From CAZNGF01 sp964572855 (GTDB lineage Bacteria > Bipolaricaulota > Bipolaricaulia > RBG-16-55-9 > JAJCYT01), in the NCBI GenBank assembly GCA_964572855.1, contig CAZNGF010000014.1, positions 1 through 43,217 on the forward strand: a DNA stretch of 43,217 nt. Direction: 5' to 3'. Under the pieces are notes generated by a model, which saw only the letters and a list, made by a program, of their open reading frames with translations, had not been told where the DNA came from and searched no databases. A program made the translations under genes and the position numbers. Shown piece by piece: positions 25,902 to 33,514 of this stretch. Position 1 is the stretch's first letter; each line of letters starts with the position of its first letter.

Positions 25902-26381
25902 ATGACGTTCTCATGGACCAAGGCGGTGACCCTGCTGGCGATCGTCGGGCTGGGCCTGACCGCGTGTACCCAGGTCAAGCCGATCGTCCCGTTCGAAACC
26001 GACATCACGCTGTCGGCGCCGGCCACGGTGATCCGCGGGGGGACGGAGTTCGAGTTCTCAGCCCGCCTGAGCTACCGGGACGAAAACGGTGAGACCCAGC
26101 CGCTGGCCAACCAGACCCTGCGCTTTGAGGCCAACGAGTTCGACGTGCCGGACGAGGCCCAGACGGACGCCGGCGGTCACGTGCGCTTCACGGTGCACGC
26201 GCCCATGCTGCCCGAGCGCGAACGCGAGCGCGACGCCTGGATCCGCACGAGCTTCGGCGGCGCCGTGGTCGAGTTCGCCGACAAGATCGGCCGCTTCCAG
26301 GACGAGCGCACGGACCGCTACTTCAAAATCGAGCAGCAGGCGCCGGGCCTCAACCCGCCGGGACTGCCGGGCAGCGAGTAA
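25902..26381 (+). CDS. Small exported lipoprotein with Ig-like beta fold, unknown function
   Basis: A 159-residue protein beginning MTFSWTKAVTLLAIVGLGLTAC. LTAC is a lipobox with acylated Cys22, so the mature protein should be anchored in a membrane facing the periplasm or surface. The mature part DITLSAPATVIRGGTEFEFS, QTLRFEANEFDVPDEAQTDA and GGHVRFTVHAP is the pattern of a bacterial Ig-like/invasin-type beta sandwich (repeat unit with 'TDAGGHVRFTV'). The C-terminal part after residue 105 is charged (PERERERDAW) and proline-rich at the end (GLNPPGLPG). The ATG at 25902 has GGAGGAGG upstream at 6 nt. No family beyond the general fold is recognised. Confidence 0.75.
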   Translation: MTFSWTKAVTLLAIVGLGLTACTQVKPIVPFETDITLSAPATVIRGGTEFEFSARLSYRDENGETQPLANQTLRFEANEFDVPDEAQTDAGGHVRFTVHAPMLPERERERDAWIRTSFGGAVVEFADKIGRFQDERTDRYFKIEQQAPGLNPPGLPGSE

Positions 26382-26426
26382 GGTCGCTCGCGCGCGGGAA
26401 CAGAAACCGTTCCATGCGCCTATGAT

Positions 26427-26552
26427 TATCCCCTTCTCCCCTGGCGGGAGTCACACGATGATTCGCAGCTATTGGATCAGAACGTGAGTGAATAATCGTG
26501 TGAAAGGATGGGATGAGGGGGGCACGATGGCCAAACCAGCCTTCACCCTCAC
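26427..26552 (-). repeat. Copy of the CTCATCCC/GGGGAGAAGG repeat interrupted by a small inverted-repeat element
   Basis: Read on the minus strand this is GGTGAGGGTGAA...CCCCCCTCATCCC...CTCCCGCCAGGGGAGAAGG, the same unit as at about 10606-10680 and 42160-42221. Here it is split by about 52 bp (26451-26503) whose ends are inverted: TCACACGATGATTC and GAATAATCGTGTGA, 13 of 14 positions pairing. The uninterrupted copies lack this block. Confidence 0.6.
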
Positions 26553-26553
26553 C

Positions 26554-27249
26554 TCAGCCCGGCAGCGCCGCCGGGCCGTAGGGCGCGACCTGGCGCCGCT
26601 GGCGCCAGGCCCAGCAGGAATCCCCGTAGGACCAGTGCCACCACTCGCCGCCGTAGTTGGTGAAGCCGGCGGCGGCCATGGCGCGAATCAGGACCTCGCG
26701 GTGGGCGCGCGCTTCGGGCGCGAGCAACGGGGCGAAGGTGGCCGCCACCTGGCGGCGCTCTTCCGAGTCGGGGTCAAAGGGCGCGGTCATGTCGAGCGCC
26801 CCCCCGTCCGGCCCCTCGAGCGAGAGATCGACCGCCCCGCCGGTGCTGTGACCGGGCGGGGTCTTGATGTCCGGCGGGTGGACGAAGCGGTTGGTCTGGC
26901 GCCGCAGGATGTTCTTGGGCCAGTCCGGGTGTTCTTGCTGGAACGCCTTGTACACGCGCCAGTAGATCTCGGCCTGCTCCGCCAGCGAGCGGTAGATGCC
27001 CCACAGTTGCAGGCGATAGCCGTCCGGCAGCGCCTCCTGCGCGCGCTGCAGCATCGAAACGACCGTCCGGCGCCCCCAGAAACGATAGGGGTGCTTTTCG
27101 GGCTCCCAACGGTCCTCCCGCACGACCGCGCCCGCCAGCTGCGCGAGCGCGTCGACCAGCGGCTCGCCGTTGTCGCGCACCCGGATCCGGTTGATCTCGA
27201 CGATGGGCTCGACGATCGCGTGGCGCTTCTGGTTCAGCAGCGTGCTCAC
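26554..27249 (-). CDS. VanX/DdpX-like D-Ala-D-Ala dipeptidase (peptidase M15D)
   Basis: A 231-residue protein with the zinc-site motifs of M15D dipeptidases: PPGHSTGGAVDLSL (first His and Asp ligands, S-x-H-x-x-G-x-A-x-D in slightly altered form) and GGEWWHWSYGD (catalytic Glu and last His ligand). Also typical is the helix LQLWGIYRSLAEQAEIYWRVY with the conserved Arg. Enzymes of this type hydrolyse D-alanyl-D-alanine during cell-wall turnover; only with a vanHA context would resistance be implied, and none is present. The frame stays open into the neighbouring reductase gene up to 27501, but similarity to coding starts at the GTG at 27249 (MSTLLNQKRHAIVEPIVEINRIR); no good ribosome site was found. 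No signal peptide with this start. Confidence 0.82.
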   Translation of the reverse strand: MSTLLNQKRHAIVEPIVEINRIRVRDNGEPLVDALAQLAGAVVREDRWEPEKHPYRFWGRRTVVSMLQRAQEALPDGYRLQLWGIYRSLAEQAEIYWRVYKAFQQEHPDWPKNILRRQTNRFVHPPDIKTPPGHSTGGAVDLSLEGPDGGALDMTAPFDPDSEERRQVAATFAPLLAPEARAHREVLIRAMAAAGFTNYGGEWWHWSYGDSCWAWRQRRQVAPYGPAALPG

Positions 27250-27325
27250 CTCGTGGGGACGGTCTGGATAACGCGGACTCGAAGCGTCCGCATTGTGCGG
27301 GGGCGGCGCGGGGAGTGCAAGGCTT

Positions 27326-28213
27326 TCAGGGAATGGCTTCCCCCCGAGCCGCCTCCAGCAGGCGGAACCATTGCGGGCGTGAGAGTTCGAGACCCAGCGC
27401 CCCGACGGCGCGTTCGATGCGCTCCGGCTTGCCGGTGCCGAGCACGGGGACGATCTCGCTCGGGTGGCGCAGGAGCCAGGCGAGCGCGACTTGGTCGGCA
27501 CCTGCGTCCAGTTCGACGGCGACGGCGTCGAGCGCTTCGCGAAGCGGCTCTCCCTCGCTCAAGAGGCCGCCGCCGCCCAGTGGCGACCAGACCATCGGGC
27601 GCAGGGCGCGCGCCTGCAGCCCGTCGAGCGTCCCGTCGAACAGCCGGTCCAGGTGGGCCAGCGAGCATTCGACCTGGTTGGTCACGAGCGGGAGATCGAG
27701 CGCGGCGGCCAGCGCCTCGAACCCCGCGGGCGAGAAGTTCGAGACCCCGAAGTGCCCGACCTTGCCCGCGCGCTCGAGGGCCAAAAACGCCTCGTTGATT
27801 TCCTCGAAATCCATCAACGGGTCGGGCCGGTGGATCAAGAGCAGGTCCAAGCGCTCGACGTTCAGGTTGCGCAAGGAGCGCTCGACCGAGCGCGTGACCT
27901 GCGCCCGGCTCGTGTCGTAATGCTTGACCGGTTCGGTGTTCGAGGCGAGCCGGATGCCGCACTTGGAGACGAGTTGCATTCGCTCGCGCAGCCCCGGCTC
28001 CAGCGCCAGCGCGCGCCCGAAGCCGGCCTCGCAGGCCCCGCCGCCGTAGATGTCGGCGTGGTCGAAGGTCGTGACGCCCAGCGCCAGGCAGCGCGCGATC
28101 CAGCGGGCCAGCCCCGCATCGTCGAGCTCCCACTCGGTCAGGCGCATCAGCCCGGCCACGATCCGCGAGACCCGCGGGCCGTGGGGCGAGAGTTGGACGG
28201 TTCGGTCGCTCAT
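27326..28213 (-). CDS. Aldo/keto reductase
   Basis: A 295-residue NADPH-dependent oxidoreductase with the TIM-barrel landmarks GVTTFDHADIYGGGACEAGFG (catalytic Asp and Tyr), MQLVSKCGIR (Lys), LLLIHRPDPLMDFEEINEAF (His) and the late VLGTGKPERIERAVGALG NADP site. The order and length resemble the E. coli YdhF group. Substrate unknown. The ATG at 28213 (MSDRTVQLSPHGPRVSRIV) is supported by AGGAAC upstream and by homology-like start; the longer open frame adds low-complexity sequence. The ATGA overlaps the stop of a truncated aminotransferase frame upstream. Confidence 0.93.
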   Translation of the reverse strand: MSDRTVQLSPHGPRVSRIVAGLMRLTEWELDDAGLARWIARCLALGVTTFDHADIYGGGACEAGFGRALALEPGLRERMQLVSKCGIRLASNTEPVKHYDTSRAQVTRSVERSLRNLNVERLDLLLIHRPDPLMDFEEINEAFLALERAGKVGHFGVSNFSPAGFEALAAALDLPLVTNQVECSLAHLDRLFDGTLDGLQARALRPMVWSPLGGGGLLSEGEPLREALDAVAVELDAGADQVALAWLLRHPSEIVPVLGTGKPERIERAVGALGLELSRPQWFRLLEAARGEAIP

Positions 28214-28326
28214 CTCCGTTCCTGGAGCTGTCGCAGCCGCTCGGCCGCGCCGTGCTCGCGCGCCAGGCGCGTCATGTCGCGGATGGCCGACTCGGTGATC
28301 GTCGTGGTTCGCTGGGAGAGTTCGAT
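28210..28326 (-). pseudogene. N-terminal remnant of a PLP-dependent aminotransferase
   Basis: The frame reads IELSQRTTTITESAIRDMTR then LAREHGAAERLRQLQERR and stops. The first 28 residues strongly resemble the beginning of class I aminotransferases (LSxRxxxFTESVIREMTRLAxxHGAINL...). Where that family continues with INLAQGFPDF the frame instead ends after a short basic tail. A good AGGAGG (28332-28337) is placed 5 nt before ATC at 28324-28326, exactly where a start codon should be, so the start seems lost by a single base change. Most of the gene is absent. The stop overlaps the reductase ATG, so any translation would be coupled to it. It may also be read as a decayed start of a former operon. 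Confidence 0.5.
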
Positions 28327-28414
28327 CGAAACCTCCTGGGAAATTGGGCGGAGTGTAGGGGGTTGGGCGGGGCGTCTCAAGGCCGGGGCTTGGAGGCATC
28401 GGGCCACGCTGAAC

Positions 28415-28452
28415 GGCAATGTCCCCCCGCTCCCCCTTTGAAACGGGGAAAG
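28415..28452. repeat. CCCCTTT-type repeat
   Basis: CCCCGCTCCCCCTTTGAAAC followed by GGGG, a relative of the element at 2017-2052, placed just downstream of the beta-helix gene stop (28472). A truncated form CCCCCGCTCCCTCTTTG is at 36344-36360. Confidence 0.45.
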
Positions 28453-28471
28453 AGATTTGACTGACTGCGCC

Positions 28472-30019
28472 TCAGTCGTCGGTGGGCTGGATCCGGTTGT
28501 TCTCCAGGTAGCCGCGCACGTCGCCGCGGGCGTTGTCGGCGAAGGTATTGTCCACAATGGTGTTGTCGGACGAGGCCTGCAGGAAGACGCCCCACTCGTT
28601 CTCGCGGATGGCGTTGCGCTCGACCGCGTTGCCGCGGGCGCGCTCCAGCGAGACGCCGATGGGGTTTTGGCTCAGCACGTTGTCGCGCACGCCGATCCCC
28701 TCGCTTTCCTGCAGAAGCACGGCTTGTAAGCCGTTTTGGGTCAGCACGTTGCCGCGCAGTTCGCCGTTGCGCACGCCGATCAGGCGCGCGCCGCTGCCGC
28801 CGTTGGCCACCAGGCGGCTGTCGCTCAGCGTGAGCGCGCTGCCGCCCGAGACGTAGAGGCCGTGCCCGCCGCTGGCGTTGACCGTGACGTGGTCGAGCGC
28901 GAGCCCCTCGCTGCGCTCGAAGCGCAGGCCGTCGCCGGCGCTGTTGAGCACGACGGTGTCCTTGAACGTGAGCCCGTGTGAGTCCAGCGCCAGGATGCCG
29001 GTGCCGTTGCCGTCCAGCGTGGCGCCCTCGACCGTGATCCCGCGGCTGCCCACCAGCAGCAGCCCGTGGGGGCGGTTTGAGACCGTGAGTCCCTGGATTT
29101 CGACGTCGCGCGCGTTGACCAGCGCCAGGTAGCCGGGTTCGAGGTTCTCCTTGAGCTTCCGGTCGCGCAGCCCGACGAGGTAGATCACGGGCCGCTCGCC
29201 CACGGTGTTGCTCGTGTCGATGTCCTGGACGTAGTCGGAGGTGCCGTCGCCCTCGACCCACAAGCCCTGGGGACCGGCCTCCAGCGCGTTGGCGCGCAGG
29301 GCCGTGTTGGGCGAGTCGCGCAGCAGGACGCCCCCCGCGTTGCCGGAGAAGCGGTTGGCCACCAGCGCGTTGTCGGGCGAGCGGTCCAGCGACACGGCGC
29401 GTTGGGTCTGCTGCTTGAACGTGTTGGCCTTGAGCAGCGCGCGGTAGGTCGCGCTCAAGCGCACGCCGGTGGCGTTACGCTGCAGCTCGTTGTCGAGCAC
29501 GCGCACGTGGCGGCTGTCCTGCAGGTGAATCCCGACGCCGGGGTGGCTCGAGACCCAGTTGGAGACGACCCCGACGCGCTCGGAAAAGGCCACCTCGATC
29601 CCCGCGCCCGCGCTCTGCAGCACGCGGTTGCCAACGATCTGGACGTTGCGGGTGCTGCTTACGCGCACGCCGGCCGAGCCGCCGCGCACGATAAAGCCCT
29701 GGAAGGTCACGTTCGGCGCGCGCACCTCGACGGCCGGGCGGGCGTCGTCGGCGGCCTGGATCAGGTATTGGTTGCCGTTGGAGAGCGCCCCGAGCAGCGT
29801 GCGCTGGACGTTGAGCAGGCGCACGGGCTTGTCGATCACGATGTTTTCGCGGTAAACCCCGGGCAGCACGACCACGGTGCTCCCCGGGGCGGCGGCGTCG
29901 AGCGCGGCCTGAATGCTGGCGTACTCGGCCTGCGGGCCGACCAGGCAACACGTGCTGTTGAGCGGGCCCAAAAACAGGCCAAAGGCCACGACGCCGGCCA
30001 GGGCGATCCACGCATACAT
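28472..30019 (-). CDS. Exported right-handed parallel beta-helix protein (NosD-like)
   Basis: A 515-residue protein with an N-terminal membrane/signal segment MYAWIALAGVVAFGLFLG followed by the pectin-lyase-like N-cap SIQAALDAAAPGSTVVVLPG then VYRENIVIDKPVRL. The rest is a long series of 22-24 residue coils with Asn, Gly and Val at fixed places (NVQIVGNRVLQSAGAGIEVA, GLALDHVTVNASGGHGLYVS, GIGVRDNVLSQNPIGVSLER), the NosD/CASH pattern. Such proteins bind or cleave polysaccharide or, for NosD, assist copper-site assembly; with no copper genes nearby a carbohydrate or surface role is as likely. The ATG at 30019 follows GGGAGGAATCCGG. It is divergent from the hydrogenase operon. Confidence 0.85.
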   Translation of the reverse strand: MYAWIALAGVVAFGLFLGPLNSTCCLVGPQAEYASIQAALDAAAPGSTVVVLPGVYRENIVIDKPVRLLNVQRTLLGALSNGNQYLIQAADDARPAVEVRAPNVTFQGFIVRGGSAGVRVSSTRNVQIVGNRVLQSAGAGIEVAFSERVGVVSNWVSSHPGVGIHLQDSRHVRVLDNELQRNATGVRLSATYRALLKANTFKQQTQRAVSLDRSPDNALVANRFSGNAGGVLLRDSPNTALRANALEAGPQGLWVEGDGTSDYVQDIDTSNTVGERPVIYLVGLRDRKLKENLEPGYLALVNARDVEIQGLTVSNRPHGLLLVGSRGITVEGATLDGNGTGILALDSHGLTFKDTVVLNSAGDGLRFERSEGLALDHVTVNASGGHGLYVSGGSALTLSDSRLVANGGSGARLIGVRNGELRGNVLTQNGLQAVLLQESEGIGVRDNVLSQNPIGVSLERARGNAVERNAIRENEWGVFLQASSDNTIVDNTFADNARGDVRGYLENNRIQPTDD

Positions 30020-30237
30020 CCGGATTCCTCCCGCCCGCAGTGTAGGCCGCCCCTGCGGCGCCCGCAGGGACCCCGATCACCCGCGAGGCGGAAGTGGACG
30101 CGCGCCGCCAAAGGCGATTGATCCGGGTCATTCCCGACCATGAGCTGAATCATAAAAGCCCGCTCGCACGCCCGATACGATGGACGCGACCGGGAGGCGG
30201 CGCGCGGCGGGCGCGCCCCTCCGGATCAGGAGGCACG
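30020..30237. other. Divergent spacer before the hydrogenase operon
   Basis: 218 bp between the beta-helix gene and hydB. It should hold both promoters, but no strong sigma70 pair is visible. CATAAA near 30151 is a weak -10, and TTGATCCGGGTCAT (30118-30131) weakly resembles an FNR box with only its left half-site correct. GCGGCGCCCGC palindromic sequence lies near 30056. Confidence 0.4.
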
Positions 30238-31380
30238 ATGAGCCGAAACCACACGCAGGCTGACACGCGGTACTTGCTGGAACCCGACGGGCTGCAGGCC
30301 CTGATGGACGCGCTGCGCGCCGACGGGTACACGCTGGTGGGCCCGACGGTGCGCGACGGCGCGATTCTGTACGAGGAGATCCGCGGGCTCGACGACCTGC
30401 CCCGGGGCTGGCGCGACGAGCACGAGGGCGGGCACTACCGACTCAGGGCGCGCGAGGACGGGGCCTACTTCGGCTACGTCGTGGGGCCCAGCAGCCCGAA
30501 GCGCTACCTGTTCCCGCCGGACTTCACGCTCTGGCGGGCGCGCCGCAGCGAGGACGGTTTCGAAATCACGGAAGACGAGGAGGAGCCGCCGCGCTACGCC
30601 TTCCTGGGCGCGCGCCCTTGCGAGCTGAGCGCGATGGCCGTACAGGACCGGGTGTTCTCCGGAGGGCCCTACCCCGACCCGGCCTACGGCGCGCGCCGCG
30701 AGCGCGCGTTCGTGGTGGCGGTCAACTGCACCGAACCGGGCGGCACGTGCTTTTGCGCCTCGATGGGGACGGGACCGAGGGCGCGTACGGGCTTCGACCT
30801 CTGCCTGACGGAGTGGATCGACCAAGAGCGGCACGCCTTCGCCGTCGAGGTCGGCAGCGAGCGCGGGGCCGAGCTGCTGGCGCGGCTGCCCCACCGCGCG
30901 CTGGACGACGCGGTCGCCGCCGAGGTGGACCAACGCCTGGCGCAGGCCGCCGGACGCATGGGGCGGACCATGGACACCGACGGGATCCAGGCGCTGCTGT
31001 ACCGCAACCTGGAGCACCCGCGCTGGAACGAGGTAGCCGCGCGCTGTCTCAACTGCGCCAACTGCACGCTGGTGTGCCCGACGTGCTTCTGCCACACCGT
31101 CGAGGACGTGACGGACCTGGCCGGGGAGGAGGCCGAGCGCGTGCGTCGCTGGGACTCGTGCTTCTCGGTGGACTTCTCCTACATCCACGGCGGAAGCGTG
31201 CGCAGCAGCGCGAAGGCGCGCTACCGGCAGTGGATGACGCACAAGCTGGCCACCTGGTTCGAGCAGTTCGGCACCTCGGGCTGCGTGGGCTGCGGGCGCT
31301 GCATCACGTGGTGCCCGGTGGGCATCGACATCACCGAGGAGGTCCGCGCCATCCGGGAAAGCGAAGGAGAACGACCATGA
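30238..31380 (+). CDS. hydB: NiFe hydrogenase (group 3b, sulfhydrogenase-type) beta subunit, iron-sulphur protein
   Basis: A 380-residue cytoplasmic electron-transfer subunit, related to anaerobic sulfite reductase AsrA. The C-terminal region carries two [4Fe-4S] ferredoxin motifs: CLNCANCTLVCPTCFC (residues about 265-280) and GCVGCGRCITWCPVGIDITE (about 347-366), plus an extra Cys region GGTCFCASMG near 165 and GARPCELSAM near 125, as in HydB/AsrA. It links the flavoprotein HydG to the hydrogenase dimer HydDA. ATG at 30238 follows AGGAGG at 5 nt. First gene of an operon of eight tightly packed genes; its stop overlaps the next start (ATGA). Confidence 0.93.
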   Translation: MSRNHTQADTRYLLEPDGLQALMDALRADGYTLVGPTVRDGAILYEEIRGLDDLPRGWRDEHEGGHYRLRAREDGAYFGYVVGPSSPKRYLFPPDFTLWRARRSEDGFEITEDEEEPPRYAFLGARPCELSAMAVQDRVFSGGPYPDPAYGARRERAFVVAVNCTEPGGTCFCASMGTGPRARTGFDLCLTEWIDQERHAFAVEVGSERGAELLARLPHRALDDAVAAEVDQRLAQAAGRMGRTMDTDGIQALLYRNLEHPRWNEVAARCLNCANCTLVCPTCFCHTVEDVTDLAGEEAERVRRWDSCFSVDFSYIHGGSVRSSAKARYRQWMTHKLATWFEQFGTSGCVGCGRCITWCPVGIDITEEVRAIRESEGERP

Positions 31381-31847
31381 CGGACATCAAGGGCATCGAG
31401 ACGTTGCTGCAGAGCTATCCGGTTTTCAAGGGCATGGACGAGTCCCACCTGGGCGTGATCGCGGGCTGCGCCTCCAACGTGCGCTTTGAGGCCGGCCGGC
31501 GCATCTTCCGCGAGGGCGAGCAGGCGGACCAGTTCTACGCGCTGCGCCACGGCAACGTGGCGCTGGAGATCTTCGCGCCCACGCGCGGGCCGGTCACGAT
31601 CCAGACCGTGCAGGAGGGCGACGTGCTGGGCTGGTCCTGGCTGTTTGAGCCCTACCAGTGGCACTACGACGCGCGCGCGCTCACGCTCGTGCGCGCCATC
31701 GCCTTCGACGGGGCCTGCCTGCGCGGCAAGTGCGACGAGGACCCCGCGCTGGGCTACGAGCTCATGCAGCGCTTCGCGCAGGTCATGATGCAGCGGCTGC
31801 AGGCCACGCGCCTGCAGGTGCTCGACCTCTACGGCGCGGGCCAATAA
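31377..31847 (+). CDS. Cyclic-nucleotide-binding-domain protein of the hydrogenase operon
   Basis: A 156-residue protein consisting of a single cNMP-binding-like fold, without a DNA-binding helix-turn-helix. Recognisable parts are YPVFKGMDESHLGVIAGCA, the strand-turn RIFREGEQADQFYALRHG then NVALEIFAP and EGDVLGWSWL. The phosphate-binding cassette of true cAMP receptors (G-E-x-A-L-L-...-R-A-A) is replaced by LGWSWLFEPYQWHYDARAL, so nucleotide binding is doubtful. The C-terminal helix ELMQRFAQVMMQRLQATRLQ may dimerise. Small proteins of this kind are known to accompany group 3b type hydrogenases but their role is undefined; gating, assembly or sensing are possible. It overlaps hydB by 4 nt (ATGA) and precedes hydG by 10 nt with AAGGAGG between. 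Confidence 0.8.
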   Translation: MTDIKGIETLLQSYPVFKGMDESHLGVIAGCASNVRFEAGRRIFREGEQADQFYALRHGNVALEIFAPTRGPVTIQTVQEGDVLGWSWLFEPYQWHYDARALTLVRAIAFDGACLRGKCDEDPALGYELMQRFAQVMMQRLQATRLQVLDLYGAGQ

Positions 31848-31857
31848 GGAGGACGAC

Positions 31858-32727
31858 GTGAACCGTTCCGCCAGCGCGTCCCACGCGCGGACCGCCACCA
31901 GCCCCGCGCCCATGCGGCCGCGCCGCTACCGCATCGAGCGCGTCGAACAGGAAACCTACGACACCTTTACGCTGGCGCTGCAGCCGTTGCACGGGCAGGG
32001 GATGGCCGGCTTCGAGCCGGGCCAGTTTCACATGCTCTACGTCTACGGCGTCGGGGAGATCCCGATCTCGATCAGCGGCGACCCGGCCGCTCCCGACCGG
32101 CTGCTGCACACGACGCGCGCGGTCGGGAGCGTGACCAAGGCCCTGAGCAAGCTGAAAAAGGGGGACGTGATCGGCGTGCGCGGCCCCTTCGGCTCGGCCT
32201 GGCCCGTGGTGGCGGCCGAGGGGACCGATGTCGTGATCGTGGCCGGCGGCATCGGGCTGGCCCCGCTGCGCCCGGCGCTCTACCACGTGCTGGGCCAGCG
32301 CGAGCGCTACGGCAAGCTCGTGCTGCTCTACGGCGCGCGCACCCAGGACGACATCCTGTTCCGCGACGAGCTCGAAGGCTGGCGCGCGCGCTTCGACATG
32401 GAGGTCTACGTGACCGTGGACCGGGCCACCGGGCTCTGGCGCGGCAACGTCGGCGTGGTGACGGCGCTGGTGCCGCGCGCGCCCTTCGACCCGTCCGAGA
32501 CCACGGCGCTGGTGTGCGGCCCCGAGGTTATGATGCGCTTTTCGGTGGCCGAACTGGCCAAGCGCGGCGTTCCGTTCGAGCGGATCCACATCTCGATGGA
32601 GCGCAACATGAAGTGCGCGGTCGGGCTCTGCGGGCACTGCCAGTTCGGCCCGACGTTCGTGTGCAAGGACGGCCCCGTGTTCCCGTACCCGCGGGTGCAG
32701 CCGTTCTTGGGCGTTCAGGAGGTGTGA
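31858..32727 (+). CDS. hydG: NiFe hydrogenase gamma subunit, FAD/NAD(P)-binding
   Basis: A 289-residue flavoprotein of the ferredoxin-NADP reductase superfamily that exchanges electrons with NAD(P)H. The FAD-binding part includes FEPGQFHMLYVYGVGEIPIS, the NAD(P) site VIVAGGIGLAPLRPALYHVL and YGARTQDDILFRDEL, and the C-terminus holds the [2Fe-2S] motif MKCAVGLCGHCQFGPTFVCK, as in sulfhydrogenase HydG and dihydroorotate dehydrogenase PyrK. GTG at 31858 follows AAGGAGG; an N-terminal extension of about 18 residues precedes the fold, and MRPRRYRIERVE (ATG at 31912) is an alternative start. The downstream AGGAGG for hydD lies inside its last codons. Confidence 0.92.
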   Translation: MNRSASASHARTATSPAPMRPRRYRIERVEQETYDTFTLALQPLHGQGMAGFEPGQFHMLYVYGVGEIPISISGDPAAPDRLLHTTRAVGSVTKALSKLKKGDVIGVRGPFGSAWPVVAAEGTDVVIVAGGIGLAPLRPALYHVLGQRERYGKLVLLYGARTQDDILFRDELEGWRARFDMEVYVTVDRATGLWRGNVGVVTALVPRAPFDPSETTALVCGPEVMMRFSVAELAKRGVPFERIHISMERNMKCAVGLCGHCQFGPTFVCKDGPVFPYPRVQPFLGVQEV

Positions 32728-32728
32728 C

Positions 32729-33514
32729 GTGGGCAAACGCAAACCCAAACTCGCGGTCTGGAAGTTCGCCTCCTGCGACGGCTGCCAGCTTAGCCTGCTG
32801 GATTGCGAGGACGAGCTGCTGGAGGTCGTGGGCCAGATCGAGATCGGCTACTTCCTGGAGGCCTCGCGGGCCACGACCCGCGGGCCCTACGACCTCTCGC
32901 TGGTCGAGGGCTCGGTCACGACGCCGCACGACCTGCAACGCATCCAGCGTATCCGCAAGCAGTCGAAATTCCTGGTCACCATCGGGGCGTGCGCCACGGC
33001 GGGCGGGATCCAGGCGCTGCGCAACTTCGCCGACGTGAAGGAATTCACGAGCCTCGTCTACGCGCACCCGAGCTACATCGAGACGCTTGCCAAGTCGACC
33101 CCGATCGACGAACACGTCTACGTGGACTTCGAGCTGCGCGGCTGTCCGATCAGCAAGGGCCAACTGCTGGAGGTAATCGGGGCCTTTCTGCACGGGCGCA
33201 AGCCCAACGTGCCCACCACCAGCGTGTGCGTCGAGTGCAAGCGCCGCGGCGTGCCCTGCGTGATGGTCGCAAACGGCACGCCCTGCTTGGGGCCGGTGAC
33301 CCAGGCCGGCTGCGGGGCACTCTGCCCGGCGTATGCGCGCGGGTGCTACGGCTGCTTCGGCCCCAAGGAGACGCCCAACACCGAGGCGCTCGGCCGCTGG
33401 TGGCGGGGGCTGGGCGTGGCCGACGACGACCTGGCGCGCGCGTTCCGCACGTTCAACGCCGGGGCGCAGGCGTTCCGGGAGGAGGGGAACCGGCATGAGC
33501 AAGTCCAAGACTAA
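32729..33514 (+). CDS. hydD: NiFe hydrogenase small (delta) subunit
   Basis: A 261-residue iron-sulphur subunit pairing with HydA. The proximal cluster site starts ASCDGCQLSLLDCEDELLEV (residues about 12-31) and continues with TIGACATAGGIQAL (about 88-101) and LRGCPISKGQLLEVIGAF (about 135-152). Extra clusters are given by CVECKRRGVPCVM and CLGPVTQAGCGALCPAYARG (Cys-rich region, about 170-210) with CYGCFGPKE. This cysteine arrangement is that of cytoplasmic F420- or NAD(P)-linked group 3 enzymes; no Tat signal is present, so the enzyme is cytoplasmic. GTG at 32729 follows AGGAGG 7 nt upstream. Its 3' end overlaps hydA by 20 nt. Confidence 0.93.
   Translation: MGKRKPKLAVWKFASCDGCQLSLLDCEDELLEVVGQIEIGYFLEASRATTRGPYDLSLVEGSVTTPHDLQRIQRIRKQSKFLVTIGACATAGGIQALRNFADVKEFTSLVYAHPSYIETLAKSTPIDEHVYVDFELRGCPISKGQLLEVIGAFLHGRKPNVPTTSVCVECKRRGVPCVMVANGTPCLGPVTQAGCGALCPAYARGCYGCFGPKETPNTEALGRWWRGLGVADDDLARAFRTFNAGAQAFREEGNRHEQVQD

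Noticed and set aside
26554..27249. Vancomycin-resistance locus because of the VanX-like dipeptidase
   Set aside because: No vanH, vanA-type ligase or vanRS genes nearby; M15D dipeptidases are common in cell-wall turnover.
27249..27501. Longer N-terminus for the VanX-like protein
   Set aside because: The extra residues are Ser/Arg/Pro-rich and overlap the 3' end of the reductase gene in another frame; they look like shadow sequence.
30118..30131. FNR-like box TTGATCCGGGTCAT before the hydrogenase operon
   Set aside because: Only the left half-site agrees with TTGAT-N4-ATCAA; no spacing to a convincing promoter, and the operon's cNMP-domain protein has no DNA-binding domain.
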